Notes: a model not told the origin generated them from the sequence alone. DNA of 64,000 nucleotides from Riemerella anatipestifer ATCC 11845 = DSM 15868 (GCF_000252855.1 NC_017045.1:186001-250000), one strand, 5' to 3'. Positions 44,629 to 53,423 are shown, counted from the first letter of the stretch. Program-made: numbers and translations.

Positions 44629-44887
44629 ATTATAAACAAAATATACGAATACCCTACAGTTGCTTATTGCCCTATGGTAGAAAAAGTCTTTCAAAAATAT
44701 TGATAAAGAAGAAGTTATTAACTTCTTTGAAAGGTATGCTCTAGAATATTGTAACGATTTTGTTTTACCTAAAGTGATAGAGGATAACTTTTACATTAAT
44801 ACTGAAATAAGAGCTGATATAGAGTCTATTAAAAAATATATTGATTTCAGAAAAACTACTGAGGCTAAATGGGAGGATATAGAATAG
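44629..44887 (+). pseudogene. Frameshifted gene fragment, unknown
   Basis: Two frames join into one plausible sequence: KIINKIYEYPTVAYCPMVEK in the first, which hits a stop, then EEVINFFERYALEYCNDFVL and so on to TTEAKWEDIE and a stop at 44885. One indel near 44690 separates them, and there is no clear start. No family recognised. It is part of a decayed pocket between the fad operon and the surface-protein genes. Confidence 0.4.
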
Positions 44888-44951
44888 TAGAACTTTATCT
44901 CCGTACTGAATTCAAGTGGAAGTTAATAAATGTAAAAGAGTTTTTAGTAAT

Positions 44952-45222
44952 ATGGTTGTATTCGTTAGTTTTTCCATTATCATATCAGGAATTGTAGGAT
45001 TTATACTTTTTAGAACAAGATGAAATGGAAAATTATTTTGTTGCTACATTTGCTTTAGGTCTTTCTTATTTTATAGGATACTCTTTTATGGAGTCAGTTA
45101 ATTCTATATTTGAGGCAAAAAGAATGGAAGATGACCTAAAAAAGTGTAACGATAACGCTGAAAAAAAATATAAGTTTACAATCTCATTGCCTTATCTAGC
45201 AATGCTGCATAAATATTTGTAA
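44952..45222 (+). pseudogene. Small membrane protein, probably frameshifted
   Basis: ATG 44952 gives a membrane helix (MVVFVSFSIIISGIVGFIL, ending FRTR and stop at 45021). The following frame from ATG 45025 gives a second helix (NYFVATFALGLSYFIGYSF) and a charged tail of 65 codons to 45222. They may be one broken two-helix protein or two short genes. No family recognised. Confidence 0.35.
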
Positions 45223-45277
45223 ATTAAGGAGTTGTTTTTGTAGAGATTATTTCTGAAAAATAGATGAATAAGCATTT

Positions 45278-45367
45278 TATTTAAACTTTCTATGAATGCC
45301 TAGGCTAAAGAGAACTAAATCATACTTTGCAGGGTCTTTGGCGTCCCATTTTCTAATGGTGTGGTCT
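45278..45367 (-). pseudogene. Second copy of the 3' end of the TIGR02757 gene
   Basis: 90 nt aligning without gaps to 47887-47976, the last 30 codons of the intact gene, about 86 percent identical by eye. The 40 nt farthest from the stop are nearly all identical, while the part near the stop has diverged. The rest of the gene is absent. It marks the left border of the three surface-protein genes. Confidence 0.9.
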
Positions 45368-45652
45368 TGTAATGTTATGCTTTAATACTAAAATTGATTA
45401 AACTTAATATTTTATCTGTTATAGTATATATATTGGAGGAGGGAATGCTTGATATTTTATAAACCAGTTATAACTTAGAGTTAGAGTATTTTGAAAAAAG
45501 CAAGGATATATATAAGGGTATTTAGTATTTCTAAAGAGTATATAAAGATGTATTGTCATATGACATTGTCTAATTTCTATGGCAATTATATATATAGTAT
45601 TTAATTTTATATTTGGCATATTTTTTGACATTATGGAAAGCAAAAAATAAAA
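45368..45652. other. AT-rich intergenic stretch with a promoter element
   Basis: No gene seen. TATATTTG at 45608-45615 fits the -7 consensus, 38 nt before the ATG at 45653, and may drive the three surface-protein genes. Confidence 0.45.
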
Positions 45653-46435
45653 ATGTCGAATAATTTTATGTTTTTGGGAATGTTGTGTTTTGGGATAAAC
45701 TTTTGTGATGCACAAAAAGTGGGTATAGGAACAACATCTCCAGTATATACTTTAGATATAAAAACAACTACTAATAAACCAGAAGATAAGGCTTTTAGAA
45801 TCTTGAACTCAGATGATAAAATCATTATGTCAGGCAGAAATAATGGGGCGTTTGGGTTTGGTGCTACAACTACAGATAATCCTATTGCTCAAATGACTGT
45901 CTATGGTAAAGATAATACTTATCTAGATACGGTACCTACTTTTAGTATCTATGCACAAGATACTAAAGCTAGTTTTAGAACTTATATAAATCCAAAGCAG
46001 AAAGAGCTTAATCAGTCATATATGGGGACTCATTCTTGGATACTTGACAAAGATAGTAGCAAAACAACCTATAAAACCGCTAATGCAAGTGGAGCTTCCG
46101 CATACGGAGCATTCGTGGGCTTTCATTCTAACGGAACCGCTAATGGCTTTTTTCTGTTTGATTCAGGGACAACAGTTTTTGCTTCTCATAGGATAGATTC
46201 CAGTCCTGCTATCTATAGCTCTGTACTTTCTGGAGATAGGCAAATAGCTTTATTAACAAGTGGCTCCTTAAGGATAGAAGATGAAGGAAAAGCGTATTCT
46301 GCTGAATCTAGCTGTACAAATCCAGGTGTTATTGCCTTTGATAGTACTAATGACAATTTTATAGGTTGTGTGGAAATTTATTCTAATGGAGTAAAGACGG
46401 GAGAGATGAAGTGGAAAAAATTAAACAATAATTAA
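45653..46435 (+). CDS. Exported surface protein, GIGTTSP-type, paralogue 1
   Basis: 260 residues. Signal peptide MSNNFMFLGMLCFGINFCDA, then the segment KVGIGTTSPVYTLDI common at the N-terminus of Bacteroidetes surface and fibre-like proteins. The middle is a polar beta-rich region of unknown role. It ends with the motif SSCTNPGVIAFDSTNDNFIG-C and WKKLNNN, two cysteines that recur in the two following genes. Function unknown; probably an exposed, variable envelope protein. The three genes are 3 and 15 nt apart and co-directional, so one transcript. Confidence 0.8.
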   Translation: MSNNFMFLGMLCFGINFCDAQKVGIGTTSPVYTLDIKTTTNKPEDKAFRILNSDDKIIMSGRNNGAFGFGATTTDNPIAQMTVYGKDNTYLDTVPTFSIYAQDTKASFRTYINPKQKELNQSYMGTHSWILDKDSSKTTYKTANASGASAYGAFVGFHSNGTANGFFLFDSGTTVFASHRIDSSPAIYSSVLSGDRQIALLTSGSLRIEDEGKAYSAESSCTNPGVIAFDSTNDNFIGCVEIYSNGVKTGEMKWKKLNNN

Positions 46436-46438
46436 AAT

Positions 46439-47165
46439 ATGAGAAAATTAAATATACTTTTAGGACTTCTTATTTCTAGTTTAGCCTTTTCTCAGTTAGG
46501 AAATGTGGGGATTAATACTCTGCGACCTGAAGCCCGTTTAGAAGTTAAGAGTTTGGGAAATACTTTTGGGACAAAAGCCCTGCGATTAACTTATGGTGCT
46601 AATGCCTCTAATGTTGCTTTTTCTGTTTCTGATGATGGAATGTTTGGATTTAATAATCTTAATCCAACGGGAACTGTAGATATAATTACTAGTTCTTTTG
46701 GAGCTTTTGATAAGGGGTGGGCTTCTGAAGCTGATAAAGTGGCAGATAGTGAAGCTGCTACTAATAATACTAGCTATACATACACTCCCAAATTACAAAC
46801 ATTCTATTCTTATGGTGCGGGTTCGTTTGATAATAATAATTTAGGAGGAATTCTGTTTGTATTAAACCTTGGGTCAAGTGCTATATTTAATGTAAATGTA
46901 CCTAAATTGGGTAACTACATACTTCCTGTGAGTGCAGCTAAAAACCCTAAATCAGGAGTTTTTTTCTCTGCTTCAGGGTTGGTTGGTGGGAGTTTCTCTC
47001 AACCGTTTACCTACCACTAAGATAGATGTAGGAGGCAGTATAAAACTAGAAGAAGTTAGTGATTTACCCGCAGCATCTACTTGCATTAATGGGGAAATGG
47101 TCTATTATAAAGGGCATTTTTATGGATGTAATGCTAAAGTGTGGAATCAGTTAGATAATAATTAA
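46439..47165 (+). pseudogene. Exported surface protein, paralogue 2, frameshifted
   Basis: The ATG at 46439 gives a signal peptide (MRKLNILLGLLISSLAFSQ) and LGNVGINTLRPEARLEVKS. The frame ends at 47018 as SGLVGGSFSQPFTYH. The expected C-terminal part is in another frame: VGVSLNRLPTTKIDVGGSIK to NGEMVYYKGHFYGC and VWNQLDNN, stop at 47163. Removing one TTGG unit from the tandem TTGGTTGG at 46979-46986 would join them as SGLVGVSLNRLPTTK, so a 4-bp duplication is the likely lesion. The first-frame product lacks the conserved C-terminal Cys motif. Confidence 0.8.
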
Positions 47166-47180
47166 GTTAATACAGTACAA

Positions 47181-47849
47181 ATGAAATTTTTTAAAATAAC
47201 AAGTCTTTTATTGCCAATAATGGTATTTTCGCAAGGTAAATTGGGAATTAACAATTCAGAGCCAGAGGCTACATTAGATATTCAAACTCCGTCAGCGTCA
47301 GTTGCTACCACTCTATTGAGATTTAATAATGGGGATAGTGATATTTTACATATTAAGGGGAGTGGGAAGCTTTACTTTAATTATGCTACTCAAGATAATA
47401 CTAAACCAGATATTTATACTTATGTGAAAAATACAAAATTGGCTGATTTTGCAGTTGTTAATAGAGATAATCCGAACTCATTTGTAAAGCATTATTCTAA
47501 TGTTGATAAGCAGGGAATATTATCAGATTATGGAATTGATATAGGAAATAGGTCTGGTCATTTGTTTTTGTTTTCTACAGGGGTAGATGATGGTTTCTTT
47601 ATTGGGGGATATACTGATAGAGCTAATGGTCTATATATAGGTGAGAATGGGAATAATGGCGTTTCAGCTAAGGAAAAACCTACAGAAAAACTAGTTGTGG
47701 GAGGCTCTTTGGTTATAGGAGGGGGAGACCGAGAAGGAGCAACACTTAGTTTGACTGAAGGAAGTGCTTGTACAAAAATAGGTCAGATAGCTTTTTCAGT
47801 CTCATTTTATGGTTGTACATCTAAAGGATGGAAAAAGTTAGATAATTAA
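47181..47849 (+). CDS. Exported surface protein, GIGTTSP-type, paralogue 3
   Basis: 222 residues. Signal peptide MKFFKITSLLLPIMVFSQG, then KLGINNSEPEATLDIQTPSA. Middle region beta-rich and different from its neighbours. The end KPTEKLVVGGSLVIGG is followed by ACTKIGQIAFSVSFYGC and WKKLDN. The shared start and end with diverged middles suggest a duplicated family with a variable central domain. Function unknown. It ends 37 nt from the convergent TIGR02757 gene. Confidence 0.8.
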   Translation: MKFFKITSLLLPIMVFSQGKLGINNSEPEATLDIQTPSASVATTLLRFNNGDSDILHIKGSGKLYFNYATQDNTKPDIYTYVKNTKLADFAVVNRDNPNSFVKHYSNVDKQGILSDYGIDIGNRSGHLFLFSTGVDDGFFIGGYTDRANGLYIGENGNNGVSAKEKPTEKLVVGGSLVIGGGDREGATLSLTEGSACTKIGQIAFSVSFYGCTSKGWKKLDN

Positions 47850-47885
47850 ATTGAGCGGGTTTTAGTATTTAGTTTAGTATCAACC

Positions 47886-48656
47886 CTATTTAAACTCTCC
47901 AGAAACGCCTAGTCCAAAGAGGGCAAAATCGTACTTTGCGGGGTCTTTGGCGTCCCATTTTCTAATGGTGTGGTCTAGTTCTTCCACGGTTTTCCAATCG
48001 TTTTGGGTTCTTGTAATCAGTTGGAGCTGCCTTGCTATGTTGCCCGTGTGCACATCTAGTGGGATAGACAGTAGGGCAGGGTCTAGCTGTTCCCAAATGC
48101 CAAAATCTACGCCTTTGTTGTCCTTTCTTACCATCCATCTTAGGAACATCATCAGCCGTTTAGCCGCAGATTTCTTGTAGGTAGAGCTGATGTGCTTGTG
48201 GCTACGGTGCTGGGTGGTGGTATCTAGGAATGCATTTCTAAAGCGTTCTAGTGCGTGGTAGAAATTGGTTTCGCCGTCTTGGGGAAGTAGGAGCTCTTCC
48301 ATAGACGAGTGGTTTTGGTAGAGATGCTTAAATCTTTGGATAAAATAGATTAAGTCTTCCGAGTTAAAAGTGCGGTGTATGGCTCTAGTGCCTATCTTGT
48401 CTAAATCTTTATCGGTATGGTTCAGTACAAAATCCAATGGCGACTGTCCCATAAGCTCCATAATATGGTTGGCACTTTTGATAATAGATTTTCGGTTGCC
48501 CCAAGCAATGGTAGCTGCTATAAACCCTGCGATTTCAATATCCTGTTTTAGAGAAAACCGATGCGGTATTTGTATAGGGTCTTGCTCTATAAAATTGGGG
48601 TGGTTGTATAGGTCTGCCTTCTCGTTTAGGAAGTCTTTTAGCTCGTTGGAATCCAT
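47886..48656 (-). CDS. TIGR02757 (DUF2400) family protein
   Basis: 256 residues, full length. Family segments are HRFSLKQDIEIAGFIAATIA, WGNRKSIIKSANHIMELMG, RLMMFLRWMVRKDNKGVDFG and LDVHTGNIARQLQLITRTQN. Related to HhH-type DNA glycosylase folds by family description, function unproven. Its ATG overlaps the rnz stop by one base, and it is the last gene of a four-gene operon CPBP-rdgB-rnz-TIGR02757. Its final 30 codons are repeated at 45278-45367. Confidence 0.92.
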   Translation of the reverse strand: MDSNELKDFLNEKADLYNHPNFIEQDPIQIPHRFSLKQDIEIAGFIAATIAWGNRKSIIKSANHIMELMGQSPLDFVLNHTDKDLDKIGTRAIHRTFNSEDLIYFIQRFKHLYQNHSSMEELLLPQDGETNFYHALERFRNAFLDTTTQHRSHKHISSTYKKSAAKRLMMFLRWMVRKDNKGVDFGIWEQLDPALLSIPLDVHTGNIARQLQLITRTQNDWKTVEELDHTIRKWDAKDPAKYDFALFGLGVSGEFK

Positions 48657-49570
48657 TAGATTTTTATGGTTTCTAGCATTTTGGGTAGAAAGGTATTAGG
48701 GAATACGGTTCTAGCTTCATCGGTAAAGACATTTAAGTCGGCATATCGGTTAGAAAAGTGTCCTAAAATGAGTTTTTTAACCCCTGCTTTTTGGGCAATA
48801 GTAGCTGCTTCTAGGGCGGTAGTATGCCCCGTATAGTCTGCCATTTCCTTTAAATCGTGTAAGAAAGTTGCCTCGTGGTAGAGAACATCTACACCTTTGA
48901 TAATTGGGACGATACTTTCCAAATAGCGGGTATCACTACAAAAAGCATAAGATACAGAAGGTTGTGGTGGGGTGGTAAGTGCCTCATTTTTGAGTACAAA
49001 ACCATCGGATAGGGTAAAGTCTTTTCCTTTTTTAAGGTTGTGATAATCGCAAGTTTCTATTTCAGGATACTTGCTGATTTCCTCCATATTCAGGTGGCGT
49101 TCCTTTGGTTTTTCTCTAAAGAGATAGCCATTGCAGTAAATCCTATGGTTGAGCGGAATGGTAAAGACTTCCACTTTGTGGTCTTCGTAGATTTTTACCG
49201 ACTGATTGCCTTCTAGTTCGTGGTAAATCACTTCAAAGCCTCTTTGGGTTTCTGTAATTCTAAAAATAGTTTCTAGCATCTCTTGGATTCCCTTCGGACC
49301 ATAGATGTGTAAAGGGGTTTCTCTCCCTAGCAAACGAAACGATGCAATAAGTCCTGGTAAGCCAAAACAATGGTCGCCATGTAGGTGAGAGATAAATATA
49401 TGATTGATTTTAGAAAACTTGGCTTTGGCTCTTCTTAGTTGTACTTGTGCTCCTTCGCCACAATCTATTAAGAAGTAGCGTTCTTGTACCTCTAAAAGCT
49501 GAGAGGTCGTAGACGAGTTTACGGTAGGAATTGCTGAATTGAAGCCTAATATGGTTAAATGTACACTCAC
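48656..49570 (-). CDS. rnz: Ribonuclease Z
   Basis: 304 residues. Zinc-binding motif FISHLHGDHCFGLPGLIASF (HxHxDH at about 60-66), YAFCSDTRY, VLYHEATFL and ILGHFSNRY near the end. Metallo-beta-lactamase fold; cuts the 3' trailer of tRNA precursors. Translationally coupled to the downstream TIGR02757 gene (one-base overlap). Confidence 0.96.
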   Translation of the reverse strand: MSVHLTILGFNSAIPTVNSSTTSQLLEVQERYFLIDCGEGAQVQLRRAKAKFSKINHIFISHLHGDHCFGLPGLIASFRLLGRETPLHIYGPKGIQEMLETIFRITETQRGFEVIYHELEGNQSVKIYEDHKVEVFTIPLNHRIYCNGYLFREKPKERHLNMEEISKYPEIETCDYHNLKKGKDFTLSDGFVLKNEALTTPPQPSVSYAFCSDTRYLESIVPIIKGVDVLYHEATFLHDLKEMADYTGHTTALEAATIAQKAGVKKLILGHFSNRYADLNVFTDEARTVFPNTFLPKMLETIKI

Positions 49571-49583
49571 TGCTAGATGAAAT

Positions 49584-50159
49584 TTATTGGGTAATGGTGG
49601 TTAAAAACTGGTCTAAGGCATTTTTTCTATGGCTAATGGCGTTCTTTTCCTCTGGAGCCATTTCTGCAAAGGTGGTTTCGTAGCCGTTAGGTACAAAGAT
49701 AGGGTCGTAGCCAAAGCCCTGATGTCCTCGGTCTTCCTCTAGAAGATGCCCATGTACTTTGCCTTCAAAATAGGAAGTACCGTTTTCATCTACCAAACAT
49801 AATACAGTAATGAAATGAGCTGCTCTATTAGTTTTGCCTTGCATTTCTTCTAAGACTTTAGCAATATTGGCTTTAAAGTCGTGGTTGCCAGCATATCTTG
49901 CCGAGTAAATCCCCGGTCTTCCGTCTAAGGCATCTACTACAAGTCCACTATCGTCGCCCAAACTCGGAATGCCTGTTTTTTGGAAACAATAAGAGGCTTT
50001 AATAAATGCGTTTTCCTCAAAAGTATTGCCGTCTTCCACGATTTCATCATTGAGTTGATAATCGGAAAGGCTTTTTACTATGAAGCCATCACCTAAGATT
50101 TGTTGGATTTCTTCTTTTTTATGTTGATTGTGTGTTGCTATTAAGATTTCTTTTTTCAT
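49584..50159 (-). CDS. rdgB: Non-canonical purine NTP pyrophosphatase
   Basis: 191 residues. N-terminal ILIATHNQHKKEEIQQIL (substrate-binding T/SxN..K motif), SLGDDSGLVVDALDGRPGIY, GFGYDPIFVPNG and KNAISHRKNAL are all family signatures (RdgB/HAM1). It removes dITP and XTP from the nucleotide pool. Operon with the CPBP gene upstream (14 nt) and rnz downstream (13 nt). Confidence 0.96.
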   Translation of the reverse strand: MKKEILIATHNQHKKEEIQQILGDGFIVKSLSDYQLNDEIVEDGNTFEENAFIKASYCFQKTGIPSLGDDSGLVVDALDGRPGIYSARYAGNHDFKANIAKVLEEMQGKTNRAAHFITVLCLVDENGTSYFEGKVHGHLLEEDRGHQGFGYDPIFVPNGYETTFAEMAPEEKNAISHRKNALDQFLTTITQ

Positions 50160-50173
50160 TAGAGTATTGTTTT

Positions 50174-50986
50174 CTATTTGGTAAAGTGGGTTTTTCTATG
50201 CATAAACAGATAATAGGCAACTCCGAAGATAACCATGCCTATAATAAAAGATACTATTTTGTTGATACCTAAGAGTTCATAAGAGTGTTCTGTATCGGCA
50301 TAGACTAGCATCAGATAAGAGATGAAATTATTAAAAGCATGTAGTAAAATAGGGATTACAATAGATTCCGTTTTGAAATAAACTAATCCCAATACCAACC
50401 CCAATAAAAACGCGCCCACAAATTGCCAAGGATTGGCGTGTACAATACCAAATACTAAAGCAGAGATAACAATGGCTTTCTTGGGAGCAACGCCTTTGTT
50501 TGTAAGTCCACCTTGTATAATACCTCTAAATAAAACTTCTTCTAATAGAGGTGCAAGGCACACTACCATAATGGCAAGTCCTACCTTATCACTAAGCATT
50601 CCTTTAAAAACTCCCATAAAAGTATCGTAAAGCTTTCCTAATATGCCTCCTTTCGTTGGGATAAAGGAAGTAAGGACTTCTGCCATCAGCACCATACCTA
50701 CCATCATCATTAGAGATAAAAGAACATTAGAAGCCGTTACATTGCCTACACCTAAACGGAGCGGTTTTTTGGTCTGTGGTCTTACAATAAAAATATCAAA
50801 CGCTGCAATAGGCACTCCTAATGAGAGTACAAATGAGATTAGACTCAATCCCATAGAAGTAGCAACCTCTTCCTTTAAAATAAAGACATTAGCGATAGTG
50901 TACACAGCGAGTATAAGCGAAGCAACTATATAGCTCCCTATAAGTATAGCAATGCCGTCAAGCCCCAATTTGAATTTTTGATTCAT
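50174..50986 (-). CDS. CPBP family intramembrane metalloprotease
   Basis: 270 residues with about seven hydrophobic helices. Motif 1 LLEEVLFRGIIQGGL (EExxxR), motif 2 VFGIVHANPWQF and motif 3 ILLHAFNNF carry the conserved Glu, His and His/Asn residues of the Abi/CAAX-like family. Integral inner-membrane protein; the substrate is unknown. First gene of the operon to TIGR02757. A -7 element TATCTTTG lies 29 nt upstream. Confidence 0.93.
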   Translation of the reverse strand: MNQKFKLGLDGIAILIGSYIVASLILAVYTIANVFILKEEVATSMGLSLISFVLSLGVPIAAFDIFIVRPQTKKPLRLGVGNVTASNVLLSLMMMVGMVLMAEVLTSFIPTKGGILGKLYDTFMGVFKGMLSDKVGLAIMVVCLAPLLEEVLFRGIIQGGLTNKGVAPKKAIVISALVFGIVHANPWQFVGAFLLGLVLGLVYFKTESIVIPILLHAFNNFISYLMLVYADTEHSYELLGINKIVSFIIGMVIFGVAYYLFMHRKTHFTK

Positions 50987-51015
50987 CTACTAAATATAAA
51001 TAGGTTTGGATTTCG

Positions 51016-51023
51016 CAAAGATA
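51016..51023 (-). promoter_or_regulatory. -7 element for the CPBP-rdgB-rnz operon
   Basis: TATCTTTG on the minus strand, 29 nt before the ATG at 50986. Confidence 0.6.
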
Positions 51024-51077
51024 ATGGATTTAGAATCAAAACACCTAAATATTCCGTTTTGGCTTAGGCTATTTTTA

Positions 51078-51085
51078 TATATTTG
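51078..51085 (+). promoter_or_regulatory. -7 element for the glycosyltransferase-like gene
   Basis: TATATTTG. The TTG at 51083 lies inside it, so translation must start downstream (51125 or 51149). Confidence 0.55.
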
Positions 51086-51148
51086 TTGGGTAATAAAGAA
51101 AGGAAATCTAGAGTCTTAACAGAAATGCAAGACACAAATAGTAAGGTA

Positions 51149-52162
51149 ATGACTAAATATAAAATAGCTTATGTAGAGCTAGACACTCATGCAGAGATAG
51201 CTCTTAGTTTTAAAACATTGATGGAGGCATCTAATCGGGTAGAGGTAGATTATTTTTTCTCTAATAAAATAAAGAAGTTGTTGGGTAAAAACACGCCTAA
51301 CATTATAGAAGCAAATCCTAATACAATACTTAAGCTATTGTCAGCCAAAGAGTATGATTTGGTGGTGGTGGGGACGGTACATCGCTATTTTAATATTTTT
51401 GATAAAGTGGTTAAAAACTATAAGACCGCCATCATTTGCCATAATCTCAATTTCATTAAAGCGAGTAATACAGACTTGCTAAAAGTCTTATTGAAAGAAG
51501 ATACTGTTTATAGGATAAAACTCCTTTTAAAGGAAGGTCTGATGCTGAAAAATAGCGTTTACCAAAACTCGGTAAGCCGTTGGGTATTGTCGGAAGAGTT
51601 GGCTCCTTCTAAATATCAGCATATTCCGCTTTTTTATACAGAATATCAGCAGGAGTTTTCTAATAATAAGGGTTTAACATTGGTTATTCCAGGGATTGTA
51701 TCACAAAAACGAAGAGATTACAAGGCGGTAGTGGAAAGTCTAAGTAGTCAATACTTTAACGAACCTACCGAAGTTGTTTTCTTAGGGAAAGCAATGGGAG
51801 AGGAGTTAGATTGGCTCAAAAGTTTAGAACAAAAAAATCTAAATAACCTGAAATTAACCTATTTTACGGAGAAAGTACCACAAGAATTATTTGATGAGTA
51901 TTTACTGAAGGCTAGTTTGATTTGGGCACCTATACAGCAGAAAACTCACTTTTTTAATATTACAGAATACTACGGCAAAACGAAGGTAAGTGGTAATAAT
52001 GGTGATGCAATGAAGTACGGTAAAAAGATTGTTTTTTCTAAAAACATAGAAGAAGTATTAAGCTATCAAAACATTAGAGAAGTGGAGCGTACTTCAAAAC
52101 AAAAAGCATTAGAAATTACTGAAAACCTAATAGAAAGTGCCATAAACGCAAAAAAACACTAG
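51149..52162 (+). CDS. Glycosyltransferase-like protein of unknown role
   Basis: 337 residues from ATG 51149 (MTKYKIAYVELDTHAEIALS); ATG 51125 would add eight residues. Alternating beta-strands and helices look like a two-domain GT-B fold: YDLVVVGTVHRYFNIF, TAIICHNLNFI, then after about residue 180 TLVIPGIVSQKRRDYKAVVE, TEVVFLGKAMGEELDWL, LIWAPIQQ and SGNNGDAMKYGKKIVFS, as in the donor half of GT4-like enzymes. No catalytic motif is clear, so the call is tentative. Single gene with its own promoter. Confidence 0.5.
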   Translation: MTKYKIAYVELDTHAEIALSFKTLMEASNRVEVDYFFSNKIKKLLGKNTPNIIEANPNTILKLLSAKEYDLVVVGTVHRYFNIFDKVVKNYKTAIICHNLNFIKASNTDLLKVLLKEDTVYRIKLLLKEGLMLKNSVYQNSVSRWVLSEELAPSKYQHIPLFYTEYQQEFSNNKGLTLVIPGIVSQKRRDYKAVVESLSSQYFNEPTEVVFLGKAMGEELDWLKSLEQKNLNNLKLTYFTEKVPQELFDEYLLKASLIWAPIQQKTHFFNITEYYGKTKVSGNNGDAMKYGKKIVFSKNIEEVLSYQNIREVERTSKQKALEITENLIESAINAKKH

Positions 52163-52192
52163 TGATACAAAGATGAACCACTAAAAATTTCT

Positions 52193-52200
52193 TAAATTTG
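52193..52200 (+). promoter_or_regulatory. -7 element for hpt
   Basis: TAAATTTG, 15 nt before the ATG at 52216. It excludes the TTG start at 52198 and implies a very short leader. Confidence 0.55.
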
Positions 52201-52215
52201 CATTTTGGAAAGACA

Positions 52216-52773
52216 ATGGAAAAAGTAAAAATTCATGACAAAACTTTTGTTCCTTATTTAAAGAACGAAGAAATACAAACTTACATAAAAGCATTAGCTC
52301 TAAAAGTTTACGAAGATTATAAAGACGAAACACCTGTATTTATAGGAGTACTTAATGGAGTGATTATGTTTTTCTCAGACTTTTTAAAACACTATCCAGG
52401 GAAGTGTGAGGTAGCTTTTGTTCAGGTAAGTTCTTATCACGGAGGTTTGCAATCTACGGGGATTGTTTACACTAAAATGGAACTTACTAAAGAGGTAGAA
52501 GGGCGTCATATTATCCTTATGGAAGATATTGTAGATACAGGAAATACCATAGAAAGTCTTTTTGAATATTTTAAAAATACACACCGCCCTAAGTCGCTTA
52601 GAGTAGCTTCTCTTTTATTAAAGCCAGAAGTATTTAAGAAAGACTTTACCATAGACTATGTGGCAAAAGAAATCCCTAACAAGTTTGTGTTAGGCTACGG
52701 TTTAGACTATGATGAGTTAGGAAGAAATTTACCAGATTTATACCAATTAGAAGAAGGTAGAATTAACCATTAA
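52216..52773 (+). CDS. hpt: Hypoxanthine phosphoribosyltransferase
   Basis: 185 residues from ATG 52216 (MEKVKIHDKTFVPYLKNEEI). PRPP-binding motif HIILMEDIVDTGNTIESLF, VFIGVLNGVIMFFSDFL near the start, YVAKEIPNKFVLGYGLDYDE at the end. Purine salvage: converts hypoxanthine or guanine with PRPP to IMP or GMP. Probably co-transcribed with adk, 68 nt downstream. Confidence 0.95.
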   Translation: MEKVKIHDKTFVPYLKNEEIQTYIKALALKVYEDYKDETPVFIGVLNGVIMFFSDFLKHYPGKCEVAFVQVSSYHGGLQSTGIVYTKMELTKEVEGRHIILMEDIVDTGNTIESLFEYFKNTHRPKSLRVASLLLKPEVFKKDFTIDYVAKEIPNKFVLGYGLDYDELGRNLPDLYQLEEGRINH

Positions 52774-52841
52774 CAAAGAAAACTAACATTGATAAATCGT
52801 GTTTTTAGCGATTTTAGATATACTAAAAATTAGAAGTAAAG

Positions 52842-53423
52842 ATGATTAACATTGTATTATTTGGTCCTCCGGGAAGTGGTAAGGGTACTCAAGCTCAAAA
52901 TCTGATTGAAAAGTTCAATTTGAAACAAATATCCACAGGAGATTTGTTCCGTTATAACATGAAAAACGATACTGAGCTAGGGAAATTGGCGAAATCTTAT
53001 ATAGATAAAGGAGAGCTAGTTCCAGACCAAGTTACCATAGATATGTTAATAGACGAGGTGAGAAAACCTACGGATACCAAAGGATTTATATTTGATGGTT
53101 TCCCCAGAACAGCAGCACAGACAGAAGCCTTAGAAAAGATTGTGAAAGACGAACTTAATGAGGAGATAAGCATTTGTTTATCGCTAGTAGTAGAGGACGA
53201 AATTTTGGTTCAAAGACTTCTTAAGAGAGGTGAAACTAGTGGTAGAACAGATGATGCGGACGAGTCTATCATTAGAAACAGAATTAAAGAATACTATGCA
53301 AAAACTGCCGAAGTAGCAGAACTTTACAAGCAGCAAGGGAAATATGTAGAGATAAATGGAGTAGGCGAAATTTCCGAAATTGCAGAAAAACTTTTCTCAG
53401 AAGTAGAGAAGATTTTAAAATAA
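52842..53423 (+). CDS. adk: Adenylate kinase
   Basis: 193 residues, the short-lid type. P-loop FGPPGSGKGTQAQNL at residues 6-20, LKQISTGDLFRYNM (AMP site), FIFDGFPRTAAQTEAL and the short lid RGETSGRTDDADESIIRNR. Interconverts ATP, AMP and ADP. It follows hpt and precedes obgE, an order seen in other flavobacteria. Confidence 0.98.
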   Translation: MINIVLFGPPGSGKGTQAQNLIEKFNLKQISTGDLFRYNMKNDTELGKLAKSYIDKGELVPDQVTIDMLIDEVRKPTDTKGFIFDGFPRTAAQTEALEKIVKDELNEEISICLSLVVEDEILVQRLLKRGETSGRTDDADESIIRNRIKEYYAKTAEVAELYKQQGKYVEINGVGEISEIAEKLFSEVEKILK

